Of a DNA stretch of 64,000 bases, positions 53,086 through 61,587 are shown piece after piece. The stretch is from positions 434,001 through 498,000 of the forward strand of contig OZ246946.1 in the NCBI GenBank assembly GCA_965232015.1. The letters are read 5' to 3'. Source of the DNA: JAJEAO01 sp963667635 (lineage in GTDB: Bacteria > Acidobacteriota > Vicinamibacteria > Marinacidobacterales > Marinacidobacteraceae). The position numbers were made by a program, and so were the translations under genes. The notes under the pieces were generated by a model. It was not told the origin of the DNA. It worked only from the letters and a program-made list of their open reading frames with translations, and ran no database searches. Numbering within the stretch: position 1 is the first letter of the stretch; each line of letters begins with the position of its first letter.

Positions 53086-54792
53086 TTGGAGCGCCGGACT
53101 CCACCGGTTCTCCCGGTAGGGGCCCGGCGCGCGCGGCCCGGACCGCGGCGCCGTGGGCAAGCCCCGGACTGGAGTCCTGCGCCAGTTCTCCCGGCCAGTT
53201 CTCCCGGTGGGGGCGGGGCCCGGCAGGCGCCGTCGCGCCTCCTCCGCGTCGCCGGGTTCGCGGTGGGGGCCGCCTGCGTGCTGCCGCTCCTCTACCTCGC
53301 GGCGCGGGCAATCTCGGGAGGAGGTCTGGCCGATGTCCTGCTCCGGGAGCGCAGCCTCGGGGTCGCGGGCCGCACCGCCGCGCTGACCGTCGCCGTCACC
53401 CTCGGTTCGATCGGCCTGGGCCTTCCGCTCGCCTGGCTGGCTTCCCGGACCGATCTTCCCGGCCGCCGCGTGACCGGCTGGCTCCTCGCGCTCCCGCTCG
53501 CGGTGCCTTCCTACGTCGCCGGTTTCGCCGCCACCACCGCGCTCGGGCCCCGCGGGCTGTTGCAGCAGGCGCTCGAGCCGTGGACCGGGTGGGAGCGGCT
53601 CCCGTCCCTCTACGGATTCCCCGGCGCGTTCGGCGTCCTCGTTCTGCTGAACTACCCCTACGTCTATCTCGCGGCCCGGGCCCGCTTGGCGGTGATGGAT
53701 CCCTCCCTCCCGGAGGCGGCCCGCGTCCTCGGCGCCGGGCCGTTCCGTCGTTTCTTCCGGGTCACCCTGCCGCTGGTGGGAGGGGCCCTGCTCGGCGGGG
53801 GGCTCCTGGTGGCGCTCTACACCCTCAGCGACTTCGGCGCCGTGTCCCTGCTTCGCTACGAGACCTTCACCTGGGCGATCTACAACCAGTTGCGGGGTTC
53901 GCTGGACCGCCACACCGCCGCCGGCCTCGCGCTGCTGCTCGTGGTCGCTACCCTCGCGGTGCTGGCGGCGGCGCGCTGGTTCGAGGTGCGCACCGGGCCC
54001 CCGCCGGCGTCCGGGTCGGCGCGGGCCCGACCCCCTCGCGTGGTCGCGCTGGGCCGCTGGAGGTGGCCGGCGTGGATCGCCTGCGCCGCCGTTCTCGGGC
54101 CCGCCCTCCTCCTCCCGGTCGGCGTCTCGGCCTACTGGTTCCTCCAGGCCCCGTCCTCGTGGTTCGATCTCGCTCCCGCCGCCGGCCGGACCGCGCTCGC
54201 CGCGACCCTCGCCGCGGTCGCCACCGTCGCCGCCGCGGCCCCGGTCACGTTCCTCGCCGTCCGGTTCGCCTCCCGGGCCCACGCCCTGCTCCGGGCGGCA
54301 TGCCACATCGGGTTCGGGCTCCCGGGCCTCGTGGTGGGGCTCTCGCTCGTGTACTTTGCGGTGAATCTGGTTCCGTTCCTCTATCAGACGCTCGGCCTGC
54401 TCGTGTTCGCCTATGCGGTCCACTCGCTCCCGCAGGCGCTCGCGCCCCTCGACGCCACCCTCGCGCCGCTCAGCCCGCGGCTCGACGACGCAGCGCGCGT
54501 CCTGGGCGCCCGCTGGCTCCGGCGGCACGCGCGGGTGACGCTTCCGCTCCTCTGGCCCGGGGTCGCATCGGGCCTCGCGCTCGTCTTCCTCACGACCGCG
54601 AAGGAGCTGCCGGCGACCCTGATGCTCGCGCCCACCGGCTTCGACACGCTGGCCACCACCGTGTGGAGCGCGGCCGAGAACGTGGAGATGGGCCGGGCGG
54701 GGGCGGCGTCTCTTGTCCTGCTCGTGGCCTCGGCGGGCGCCCTCACCTTCATCCTGCGGCCCGGGCGGCCGGTGCGGCCGGCGGTGCGCTGA
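53086..54792 (+). CDS. fbpB: Ferric-iron ABC transporter permease (FbpB-like), repeat-derived N-terminus
   Basis: A 568-aa inner-membrane permease with two fused sets of transmembrane helices and two EAA-type loops (LPEAARVLGAGPFRRFF and LDDAARVLGARWLRRHA), as in FbpB/CysTW-type iron permeases. The first helix begins near residue 52 (RLLRVAGFAVGAACVLPLLY). The frame upstream of it consists of palindromic repeat sequence, and the only early start is TTG at 53086, 1 bp after the fbpA stop. The first 45 or so residues (MERRTPPVLPVG and onward) echo the PKS linker translations. True initiation could instead be at a later GTG near 53258. Confidence 0.88.
   Translation: MERRTPPVLPVGARRARPGPRRRGQAPDWSPAPVLPASSPGGGGARQAPSRLLRVAGFAVGAACVLPLLYLAARAISGGGLADVLLRERSLGVAGRTAALTVAVTLGSIGLGLPLAWLASRTDLPGRRVTGWLLALPLAVPSYVAGFAATTALGPRGLLQQALEPWTGWERLPSLYGFPGAFGVLVLLNYPYVYLAARARLAVMDPSLPEAARVLGAGPFRRFFRVTLPLVGGALLGGGLLVALYTLSDFGAVSLLRYETFTWAIYNQLRGSLDRHTAAGLALLLVVATLAVLAAARWFEVRTGPPPASGSARARPPRVVALGRWRWPAWIACAAVLGPALLLPVGVSAYWFLQAPSSWFDLAPAAGRTALAATLAAVATVAAAAPVTFLAVRFASRAHALLRAACHIGFGLPGLVVGLSLVYFAVNLVPFLYQTLGLLVFAYAVHSLPQALAPLDATLAPLSPRLDDAARVLGARWLRRHARVTLPLLWPGVASGLALVFLTTAKELPATLMLAPTGFDTLATTVWSAAENVEMGRAGAASLVLLVASAGALTFILRPGRPVRPAVR
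53088..53226 (+). repeat. Palindromic repeat forming the 5' end of the permease gene
   Basis: Contains GGAGCGCCGGACTCCACCGG, then two CAGTTCTCCCGG copies. Positions 53179-53225 are identical to 3171-3217 in PKS-A. Repeat lies between fbpA and the first transmembrane helix of the permease. Confidence 0.9.
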
Positions 54793-54795
54793 GCG

Positions 54796-55863
54796 ATGCG
54801 GGTCGCCGCCCTCGAGTGCCGGGGGATCTCCAGGCGGTTCGGATCCCCCCGGCCGGTCCTCGACGGCGTGGACTTCCAGGTCGCCGCCGGGACGACCGCC
54901 GCGATCCTGGGGCCGAGCGGCGGGGGAAAGACGACGCTGCTGCGGATCGTGGCCGGCCTCGAGGTCCCGGACGCCGGCGAGATCCGGCTGCTCGGCCGCC
55001 GGGTCGCGGGCGAGGGGGTCTTCCTGCCGCCGGAGTCGCGTCGGGTGGGCCTCGTATTCCAGGACTACGCCCTCTTCCCCCATCTCACCGTCCTCGAGAA
55101 CGCGGCCTTCGGCGTCCCCGGCCCGGCGGGCATTCCCCGCGCCTTCGGGGCGCTTCAGCTCGTGGGGCTCTCCGAGGCGGCTGATCGGCGCCCGCACCAG
55201 CTCTCCGGCGGCGAGCAGCAGCGGGTGGCGCTGGCGCGGGCGCTCGCCCCCGAGCCCGGGCTCCTCCTGCTCGACGAGCCGTTCTCCAACCTCGACGCCG
55301 CGCTCCGCGCCGGCATCCGGGATGAGGTCGCCGGTCTGCTGGAACGGGTCGGGACGACGACGGTCCTCGTGACCCACGACCGCGAGGAGGCGTTCCTGCT
55401 CGCCGACCGGGTCGTTCTGCTGCTCGGCGGCCGCGTGGTCCGCAGCGGACCGCCGGAGACGATCGCCCGCGACCCGGGGAGCCGGGAGGCGGCCCGGTTC
55501 CTCGGGGAGACGAATCTGCTGCCGGGAGACAGCGACGGCAGAAGCGCCGGGTGCGAGATCGGACGGGTCGAACTGCTCCCGCCGGAGTCGGGTGAGCCTC
55601 CGCGGGGACCGGTGGACGTCCTCCTGCCGGTGGACGGCGTCATGGTGGAGCCGTTCGCCGACGAGGGCGAACGCCCCGGCGTGGCGGTGCTGCTCCGGGC
55701 CGCCTTCCAGGGGCCATTCCAGCTCCTCGAGGCCCGCCTCCCGTCCGGCGCCGTCGTCTCGGTCCGGTCGCCGGCCCGCGAGATGTGGCAGGGGCTGCTG
55801 CGCCCCGGGCAGAGAGTCAGGCTGCGCGCGGCCGGCCCGGTCCCGGCCTTCCCCCGGCCGTAG
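54796..55863 (+). CDS. fbpC: Ferric-iron ABC transporter ATP-binding protein (FbpC-like)
   Basis: A 355-aa ATPase energising the importer on the cytoplasmic face. Walker A GPSGGGKTT, Q-loop FQDYALFPH, signature LSGGEQQR, Walker B LLLLDEPFSNLD and switch His in VTHDREEA are all present. A C-terminal TOBE-like regulatory region follows (about 240-355). It starts 3 bp after the permease stop, so the three genes form one operon. Confidence 0.94.
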   Translation: MRVAALECRGISRRFGSPRPVLDGVDFQVAAGTTAAILGPSGGGKTTLLRIVAGLEVPDAGEIRLLGRRVAGEGVFLPPESRRVGLVFQDYALFPHLTVLENAAFGVPGPAGIPRAFGALQLVGLSEAADRRPHQLSGGEQQRVALARALAPEPGLLLLDEPFSNLDAALRAGIRDEVAGLLERVGTTTVLVTHDREEAFLLADRVVLLLGGRVVRSGPPETIARDPGSREAARFLGETNLLPGDSDGRSAGCEIGRVELLPPESGEPPRGPVDVLLPVDGVMVEPFADEGERPGVAVLLRAAFQGPFQLLEARLPSGAVVSVRSPAREMWQGLLRPGQRVRLRAAGPVPAFPRP

Positions 55864-55877
55864 AATCCGCGCCGACC

Positions 55878-57449
55878 GTGGCGTCCTTCTACCTCACCAC
55901 CGCCATTGATTACGTCAATTCGGCGCCGCACCTCGGGACCGCCTACGAGAAGATCACCGCCGACGTGATCGCCCGCTACCAGCGGAGCGCGGGCCGGGAC
56001 ACCCGGTTCCTGATGGGGGCCGACGAACACTCGCTCAACGTGCGCCGGCGGGCGGCCGAGCTGGAACTCGATCCTCTCGAGTACTGCGGCCGGATGGAGG
56101 ACACGTTCCGGGAGGTCTGGTCCAAGCTGGACATCTCGTTCGACGACTACATCCGCACCACCGAGCGGCGCCACCACCGGGGCGTGACCCGACTGCTGGC
56201 GGCGATCCGCGACCGCGGCGGGATCTACGAGGGGACCTACGAGGGCTGGTACTGCGTCTCCTGCGAAGCATTCAAGCAGGACCGGGATCTGGTGGACGGC
56301 GAGTGCCCGCTCCACCGGAAGAAGCCCGACTGGATCCGGGAGAAGAACCACTTCTTCCGGCTCTCGGCGTTCGGTGACCGCCTGCTCGAGCTCTACCGCG
56401 AGCACCCGGAGTTCATCGAGCCGGAGACGCGTCGGAACGAGCTCACCCGGCTGATCGAGGCCGGCCTCCTCGACCTTTCGGTGAGCCGCCCGGGGAGTGG
56501 CTGGGGCATCCCGGTGCCGTTCGACGACTCGAGCGTGGTGTACGTCTGGTTCGACGCGCTCATCAACTATCTCTCGGCCACCGGCTACGGCGACGACGAG
56601 GCGGGCTGGGAGGAGCGGTGGCCCGCGGACCTCCACATCGTCGGGAAGGACATCACCCGCTTCCACGCGGTCATCTGGCCGGCGATGCTGATGGCCGCGG
56701 GTCTGCCTCTCCCCCGCCAGGTCTTCGGTCACGGGTTCGTCCACTTCGAGGGCGAGCGGATGAGCAAGACGCTCGGGACGGTGGTGAACCCGCTCGATGC
56801 GGCGGACCACCTCGGCCCCGATCCGCTGCGCTACTACCTCGTCCGCGAGATCGCCTACGGGCAGGACGGCGACTTCTCGTGGAAGCGGTTCGAGGCGCGC
56901 TACGACGCCGACCTCGCCAACTCGCTCGGGAACCTCGTGAGCCGGATCGCGGCGATGGCGCAGCGCTACCGCGGCGGCCGGCTCCCGGCGTCGGCGCGAA
57001 CCCGTCTGCCCGCGCTCGCCGCCGCCGCCACCGGCGAATACCGCGCGGCCATGGAGGAGCTCCGGCTCCACGACGCCGCCGGGACCGCGTTCCGGCTGGT
57101 GGGCGCGGTGAACGAGTTCCTCACCGAGCGGGCGCCGTGGACGCTGGCGAAGGATCCGTCGGCCGCGGCGAAGCTCGACGAGACCCTCTACGAAGCGGGT
57201 GAGACGGTGCGGATCGCCGCCGTCCTGTTGTGGCCGGTGATGCCCCGCTCGGCGCGGGAGATCTTGCGCCGGCTCACCGGGGAGAGCCCTGACCCGCCCC
57301 GTCTCGACGAGGAGTGCGTCTTCCGCACCGATCGGCCCCTGGCTGTGGTCAAGGGCGCCCCGCTGTGGCCGCGCCTTAGGTCGGGCGGGCCGGGGAGGGG
57401 GCCGGATTCTGCAGCGTCGCGCCGGTCGGAGACGTCGGGATGTGAGTAG
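55878..57449 (+). CDS. metG: Methionyl-tRNA synthetase
   Basis: A 523-aa class I synthetase charging tRNA-Met. PHLGTAY near residue 17 is the HIGH motif, and RMSKT near residue 294 the KMSKS loop. One zinc knuckle is visible (CVSC then ECPLH). GTG 55878 places MASFYLTTAIDYVNSAPHLG at the N-terminus as in the family; an ATG at 55785 would lie inside fbpC. It lacks the C-terminal tRNA-binding (EMAP-like) domain. The final 25 residues (after APLWPRL) are Gly/Pro/Ser-rich and fall in the arms and loop of an inverted repeat. It begins 14 bp after fbpC, so it may share its transcript. Confidence 0.96.
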   Translation: MASFYLTTAIDYVNSAPHLGTAYEKITADVIARYQRSAGRDTRFLMGADEHSLNVRRRAAELELDPLEYCGRMEDTFREVWSKLDISFDDYIRTTERRHHRGVTRLLAAIRDRGGIYEGTYEGWYCVSCEAFKQDRDLVDGECPLHRKKPDWIREKNHFFRLSAFGDRLLELYREHPEFIEPETRRNELTRLIEAGLLDLSVSRPGSGWGIPVPFDDSSVVYVWFDALINYLSATGYGDDEAGWEERWPADLHIVGKDITRFHAVIWPAMLMAAGLPLPRQVFGHGFVHFEGERMSKTLGTVVNPLDAADHLGPDPLRYYLVREIAYGQDGDFSWKRFEARYDADLANSLGNLVSRIAAMAQRYRGGRLPASARTRLPALAAAATGEYRAAMEELRLHDAAGTAFRLVGAVNEFLTERAPWTLAKDPSAAAKLDETLYEAGETVRIAAVLLWPVMPRSAREILRRLTGESPDPPRLDEECVFRTDRPLAVVKGAPLWPRLRSGGPGRGPDSAASRRSETSGCE

Positions 57450-57466
57450 GCCCCCTCCCCGGCCCG
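57386..57466 (+). repeat. Inverted repeat across the 3' end of metG
   Basis: Perfect 18-bp arms, 57386-57403 and 57449-57466 (CGGGCCGGGGAGGGGGCC and its complement), separated by 45 bp. The metG stop TAG ends at 57449, the first base of the right arm. Confidence 0.85.
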
Positions 57467-57535
57467 CTCGGCGCTACGCGCCTCAGATCGCACCCTTCGC
57501 TCCGCTCCAGGCTGCGACCTGTGTCACGTTCTCTC

Positions 57536-57567
57536 TCGGAGAGGGGGGAAGAATCCCCCCTCTCCGA
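57536..57567. terminator. Strong hairpin between convergent genes metG and creatininase-like gene
   Basis: Thirteen-bp GC-rich stem (TCGGAGAGGGGGG with its complement) and a 6-base AAGAAT loop. It has no T-run, so it may act as a factor-dependent or bidirectional terminator. It lies between the 3' ends of two convergent genes. Confidence 0.55.
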
Positions 57568-57604
57568 ACCTCTCCCCCCTCGGAGCGCCGGGCGCCGGAT
57601 TCCC

Positions 57605-57630
57605 GGAGCACCGGACTCCGCCGGTGCTCC
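57605..57630 (+). repeat. Palindromic repeat unit near the creatininase-like gene
   Basis: Stem GGAGCACCGG / CCGGTGCTCC with loop ACTCCG. It shares the GGAGCnCCGGACTCC pattern with the units at 50.7 and 53.1 kb and so belongs to the same repeat family. Confidence 0.75.
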
Positions 57631-57687
57631 CCGATTCTCCGGGTGAAGCCGGCGGCGCCGCCAGGTCGTCGCCCTCCCCGGTCCGGG

Positions 57688-58581
57688 TCAGCGCTTCGGG
57701 ACCGCCGCGAGCGAGCGCCGAAAGGCTTCGATCGTGATCTCCGCCCGCCGGGCCACGAGCGCCTCCCCGACGGCGATGGTCCGGTCGAGGGGGTCGAGCG
57801 AGACGCCGTTGATCGAGAACTCGCCGGCGGTTCGACGTTCGCGGGTCCGGATCGCGCCCGGGTCCACGGTCGCGATGATCGCGTCGTAGTGGAAGTCGTC
57901 GTGGATGTCGCCCCGCGTGGCGGACTGGACATCGGGCGTCTGCTCGATGCCGAGCTCCTTGAGCTGCTCGAAGCTCCACAGGTCCTCGGTGTAGTACTCG
58001 GGAACGTGGTGGAGGCGGACGCCGGAACGGGGCGGATCGGCGTTCCAACGCTCGGCCACCGCCGCCATCCCCCGCTGGTTGCCGCCGCTGTCGCCGATCA
58101 TGAGCACGTCGGTGAAGCCGGATGCGGCGAGGCTGCGGGCCACGTCCTGGAGCACCATCTCGAAGGTCTCCCGGCTGAGGCCGACCGTTCCCGGGTAGCG
58201 CATGTGCCCGGTCGGGGGATCGTGGTCCCCTTCCGGCACCAGCTTGATGATGGGGGCGATGAGCGCGGTCCCGAGCCGCCTTGCGATTGCCTCGGTGGTG
58301 GCTCGGAGCACGAGGTTGTGCTTCCCGGTGACCACGTAGGGGCCGTTCTGCTCGATGCCGCCGGTGGCCACGATCGCGGTGGTGGCGCCTCCGGCGATCC
58401 GGTCGCGGACCTCCATCCAGGTCAGCTCCTCGATGAAGACGCTGTCCCTCGCGGGGATGGGGCGTTCGGCGTCCAGCGCGTTCCACGGGTGGTCGGCGGG
58501 CGGGCCGCATCCGGCGCCGACGGCCACGATGAGGGCTCCTCCGAGCCCGATGCCGCCGCGAATCCCCGTTCGTTTGCTCAT
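57688..58581 (-). CDS. Creatininase-family lipoprotein with altered metal-site residues
   Basis: A 297-aa predicted lipoprotein: ATG at 58581 follows AAGGAGGT with good spacing, and the leader ends in a lipobox (VGAGC). The body has the creatininase/creatinine amidohydrolase fold signature, but GGIEQNGPYVVTGKHN replaces the usual EQHGPHL...D pattern and IGDSGGNQ replaces the NGHGGN pattern, so several metal ligands differ from characterised enzymes. The substrate is unknown; creatinine is not implied. An in-frame upstream extension to 58836 is only translated repeat DNA. Divergent from the amidohydrolase operon. Confidence 0.82.
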   Translation of the reverse strand: MSKRTGIRGGIGLGGALIVAVGAGCGPPADHPWNALDAERPIPARDSVFIEELTWMEVRDRIAGGATTAIVATGGIEQNGPYVVTGKHNLVLRATTEAIARRLGTALIAPIIKLVPEGDHDPPTGHMRYPGTVGLSRETFEMVLQDVARSLAASGFTDVLMIGDSGGNQRGMAAVAERWNADPPRSGVRLHHVPEYYTEDLWSFEQLKELGIEQTPDVQSATRGDIHDDFHYDAIIATVDPGAIRTRERRTAGEFSINGVSLDPLDRTIAVGEALVARRAEITIEAFRRSLAAVPKR

Positions 58582-58600
58582 CCGTCGCCTGACCTCCTTA

Positions 58601-58803
58601 TGGAGCGCCGCTCTCCAGAGCGGCACCGTGATCCGTAGTCTACGGAGCGCCGCTCTCCAGAGCGGCACGATGGAGCGGCGGCCATCAGGTTGCGACTTGG
58701 AGTAGCTTGGTTTCCCAGTGCCGCTCTGGAGAGCGGCGCTCCATGGGTTGCCGGGCTGGAGAGCGGCGCTCCATGGGTTGCCGGGCTGGAGAGCGGAGCT
58801 CCA
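58601..58803 (+). repeat. Array of palindromic repeats between divergent genes
   Basis: Five units around GAGCGCCGCTCTCCAGAGCG: two forward (58601-58626, 58644-58668), one exact 26-bp reverse complement of the first (58718-58743), and two 30-bp reverse-oriented units (58744-58773, 58774-58803) with a TGGGTTGCCGGGC head. It fills most of the promoter region shared by the creatininase-like gene and the amidohydrolase operon. Each unit can form a hairpin, and opposite units could pair over longer distance. Confidence 0.93.
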
Positions 58804-58834
58804 TAGGAGTCCGGCGTTCCGGTAGTCTCGCCGC

Positions 58835-60238
58835 ATGGTGAGGTCAGCAACCGGTCGGCGGAACCGCCGGCTCCTGATCGCCGCGGCGCTCTCCGGAGCG
58901 CTCCTCCCGCTGTCCGCCTCCGCCCAGCTCAGCCGCCGGGCGGTCGCCGACGCGGGGCCGCGGCACTACGTGATCACGGGCGCGGAGGTCCATGTCGGCG
59001 ACGGGACTGTGCTGCCCGCCGCGATGGTCGTCCTTTCCGACGGGCTCGTCGCCGCGGTAGGGGCCGACGCCGTCGCGCCGCCGGGGGCCGCCCGGTTCGA
59101 TGCGAGCGGGAAGCACGTCTATCCCGGCTTCGTGGTCGCGCTGAGCGATCTCGGACTCGCCGGGGACGAGGGCGGCTCCAGCCGCGGCGGCGGGGCAGGG
59201 GACGCGCCGCCACCCTCGCGCGGCCCGGAGGATCGTCCCGACACCTTCTCGTACCGCTACGCCGCCGACTCCCTCTCTGCGGACGACGACCGGATCGCCG
59301 ATCGTCGCGGCCAGGGCTTCACGTCGGCGGTGTCGGTTCACCGGCGCGGGATCGTCTCCGGACACGCCGCCTGGATGAACCTCGCCTCCGACGACCCGCG
59401 GGACTCGGTGCTCGCGCCCCACGCCGCCCTCATGGTTCGGCTCGAGACCCGCGGGTTCCGATCGTTCCCGGGCTCGCTCATGGGCGTCATCGCCTACCTG
59501 AAGCAGCTCTTCCTCGACGCCGGACACTACGGGGAGGCGTGGACGCTCTACGAGGAGGACCCGACCGGACTGCCCCGCCCGCGCTACGACCGGACGCTCG
59601 CGCCCCTCGCGGCCGCATCCGCCGGGGAGCAGCCGGTCCTGATGCCGGCGAATCTGGACAAGGAGATCCGGCGCATGGTCGGGCTGGCCCGCGAGATGGG
59701 CGTCCGGCCGGTGCTCTACGGCGGCCACGAGTCGGCGTCCGCAGCGGAGTTCCTCGCCGCGGAGGACGTTCCCATCCTCGTGGACCTGAATTGGCCGCGC
59801 GAGAACCCGAACCGGGACCCGGAGGCGACCGAGTCGCTGCGCACGCTGCGCCTTCGCGACGAGGCGCCCGCGGGTCCGGCGGCGCTCGCGTCCGCCGGGG
59901 TGCAGTTCGCCTTCTATCGCGGCGAGAGCCCGGGAGGCGGCCGGTCCGGTCGGGGCGGCTCCGACCTCGACGCGGTGCGACTCGCCGTCGAACGCGGCCT
60001 CGACCCGGAGGCGGCGGTCGCCGCGCTGACCTCGGCCCCGGCGGTGATCTTCGGGGTGGCCGACCGGGTGGGGACGCTCGCGCCGGGGAAGATCGCGAAC
60101 CTGATCGTCAGCGACGGCGACCTGTTCGGCGGACAGGGGCGAATCGAAACGGTCTTCGTGGACGGCGTGATCCATCACGCGCCGCCGACGGGCGACGAAT
60201 CCACGGAGGACGGCGAGTCCTCGGGAGTCTGGCGATGA
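58835..60238 (+). CDS. Secreted amidohydrolase-like protein lacking the HxH metal motif (first of three)
   Basis: A 467-aa exported protein; the signal peptide ends near SASA. It has amidohydrolase framing: VITGAEVHVGDG at the N-terminus and GTLAPGKIANLIVSDGDLF at the C-terminus. Where active members read PGLIDxHxH, this reads PGFVVALSDLG, so the first metal ligands are missing. It may be a non-catalytic partner of the next enzyme. Its stop overlaps the next start (ATGA), implying coupled translation. Confidence 0.85.
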   Translation: MVRSATGRRNRRLLIAAALSGALLPLSASAQLSRRAVADAGPRHYVITGAEVHVGDGTVLPAAMVVLSDGLVAAVGADAVAPPGAARFDASGKHVYPGFVVALSDLGLAGDEGGSSRGGGAGDAPPPSRGPEDRPDTFSYRYAADSLSADDDRIADRRGQGFTSAVSVHRRGIVSGHAAWMNLASDDPRDSVLAPHAALMVRLETRGFRSFPGSLMGVIAYLKQLFLDAGHYGEAWTLYEEDPTGLPRPRYDRTLAPLAAASAGEQPVLMPANLDKEIRRMVGLAREMGVRPVLYGGHESASAAEFLAAEDVPILVDLNWPRENPNRDPEATESLRTLRLRDEAPAGPAALASAGVQFAFYRGESPGGGRSGRGGSDLDAVRLAVERGLDPEAAVAALTSAPAVIFGVADRVGTLAPGKIANLIVSDGDLFGGQGRIETVFVDGVIHHAPPTGDESTEDGESSGVWR

Positions 60239-61587
60239 CACGAAACATGCTGGCCGTCGGGCTCCTCCTGATCCCGGCGCACCTCGGCGCGCAGGACCTC
60301 GTGATCCGGGGCGGGACCGTGCTGACCGTGACCGACGGCGTCCGCGAGGGCCCGATCGTGATCCGCGATGGCCGGATCGCATCCATCGGTGATACCTCCG
60401 CCGTACCGGACGGCGTGGCGGTGGTGGAGGCCGAGGGCCGGTTCATCATGCCGGGGATCGTGGACGCGCACTCCCACATCGCCGCCGAGTCCATCAACGA
60501 GGGCACGGTGGCGGTGTCCTCGATGACGGGTACCCACGACGTGGTGGATCCCTACGACATCAACATCTATCGCGAGCTCGCGGGCGGGGTCACGACCTCG
60601 AACATCCTCCACGGCAGCGCGAACCCGATCGGTGGGCTGAATGTGGTGATCAAGCACCGGTGGGGCGCCACCGCCGACGAGCTCGTCTTCGAGGGCGCGC
60701 CTCCGGGGATCAAGTTCGCTCTCGGCGAGAACCCGAAGCGGTCCCGGGGGATGCCGGCTGGAGTCGAGCGGCGCTACCCGGCGACCCGCATGGGAGTGCA
60801 GGATGTCATCCGGCAGGCGTTTCTGGAGGCCGAGGCCTACCGGGAGGCTCACGCTGACCATGAAGCGAGGGTGGCGCGTGGCGAACGGTCCATCCCGCCG
60901 CGACGGGACCTGAAGCTGGAGCATCTCGTCGAAGTGCTCGAAGGGACGCGGCTCGTCCACGCCCACTGCTACCGGCAGGACGAGATCCTCCAGTTGCTGC
61001 GGGTCGCCGAGGAGTTCGGCGTCCGGATCGCCACGCTCCAGCACGTTCTGGAGGGCTACAAGGTCGCCGACGAGATCGCCGCCCACGGCGCCGGCGCCTC
61101 GACTTTCTCCGACTGGTGGGCCTACAAGGTGGAGGCCTACGACGCGATCCCGCACAACGCGGCGCTGATGGCCGAGCGGGGCGTGCTGGTCTCGATCAAC
61201 TCGGACAGCGCCGAGGAGGCGAGGCACCTGAACCAGGAGGCGGCCAAGGCGGTGAAGTGGGGCGGCATGACCGAGGAGCAGGCGCTCGCCACGATCACGA
61301 TCAACCCGGCGATCCACCTCGGGGTGGGCGACCGGGTGGGATCCATCGAGGTGGGCAAGGACGCCGACCTCGCCATCTTCGACCGCCACCCGCTCAGCAC
61401 CTACGCGGTGAACCAGATGACGATCGTGGACGGCAAGGTGCTGTTCAGCATCGAGAAGGACCGGGAGATGCGCGAGGCGATGGCCCGGGAGCGGGCCGAA
61501 TTGGAGGAGCGGCTGGCGGCCACCGAGAGCGAGCGGGGCGGGCCCCGCGAAGGCCGGGCCGGCCGGCCCGAAGGGGGACGGCGATGA
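60235..61587 (+). CDS. Secreted metal-dependent amidohydrolase (imidazolonepropionase-like), apparently active
   Basis: A 450-aa exported hydrolase with a short leader (ending near LGAQ). Metal-site features are complete: HxH in IVDAHSHI, Lys in ALGENPKR, His in VHAHCYRQDE, His in TLQHVLEGY, and Asp in SINSDSAEE. The C-terminal VGSIEVGKDADLAIFDRHP closes the beta-sandwich. The tail (RAELEERLAATESERGG) is coiled-coil-like. Substrate unknown; relatives act on cyclic amides or peptides. It is flanked on both sides by two metal-less relatives with 4-bp ATGA overlaps. Confidence 0.9.
   Translation: MTRNMLAVGLLLIPAHLGAQDLVIRGGTVLTVTDGVREGPIVIRDGRIASIGDTSAVPDGVAVVEAEGRFIMPGIVDAHSHIAAESINEGTVAVSSMTGTHDVVDPYDINIYRELAGGVTTSNILHGSANPIGGLNVVIKHRWGATADELVFEGAPPGIKFALGENPKRSRGMPAGVERRYPATRMGVQDVIRQAFLEAEAYREAHADHEARVARGERSIPPRRDLKLEHLVEVLEGTRLVHAHCYRQDEILQLLRVAEEFGVRIATLQHVLEGYKVADEIAAHGAGASTFSDWWAYKVEAYDAIPHNAALMAERGVLVSINSDSAEEARHLNQEAAKAVKWGGMTEEQALATITINPAIHLGVGDRVGSIEVGKDADLAIFDRHPLSTYAVNQMTIVDGKVLFSIEKDREMREAMARERAELEERLAATESERGGPREGRAGRPEGGRR

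Noticed and set aside
58601..58803. CRISPR array
   Set aside because: Units are palindromic, in both orientations and unevenly spaced, without unique spacers of constant length or cas genes.
58578..58850. Minus-strand ORF through the repeat array, and the N-terminal extension of the creatininase-like gene to 58836
   Set aside because: The peptide is a periodic translation of the repeats; the downstream ATG has a strong Shine-Dalgarno sequence and a lipobox leader.
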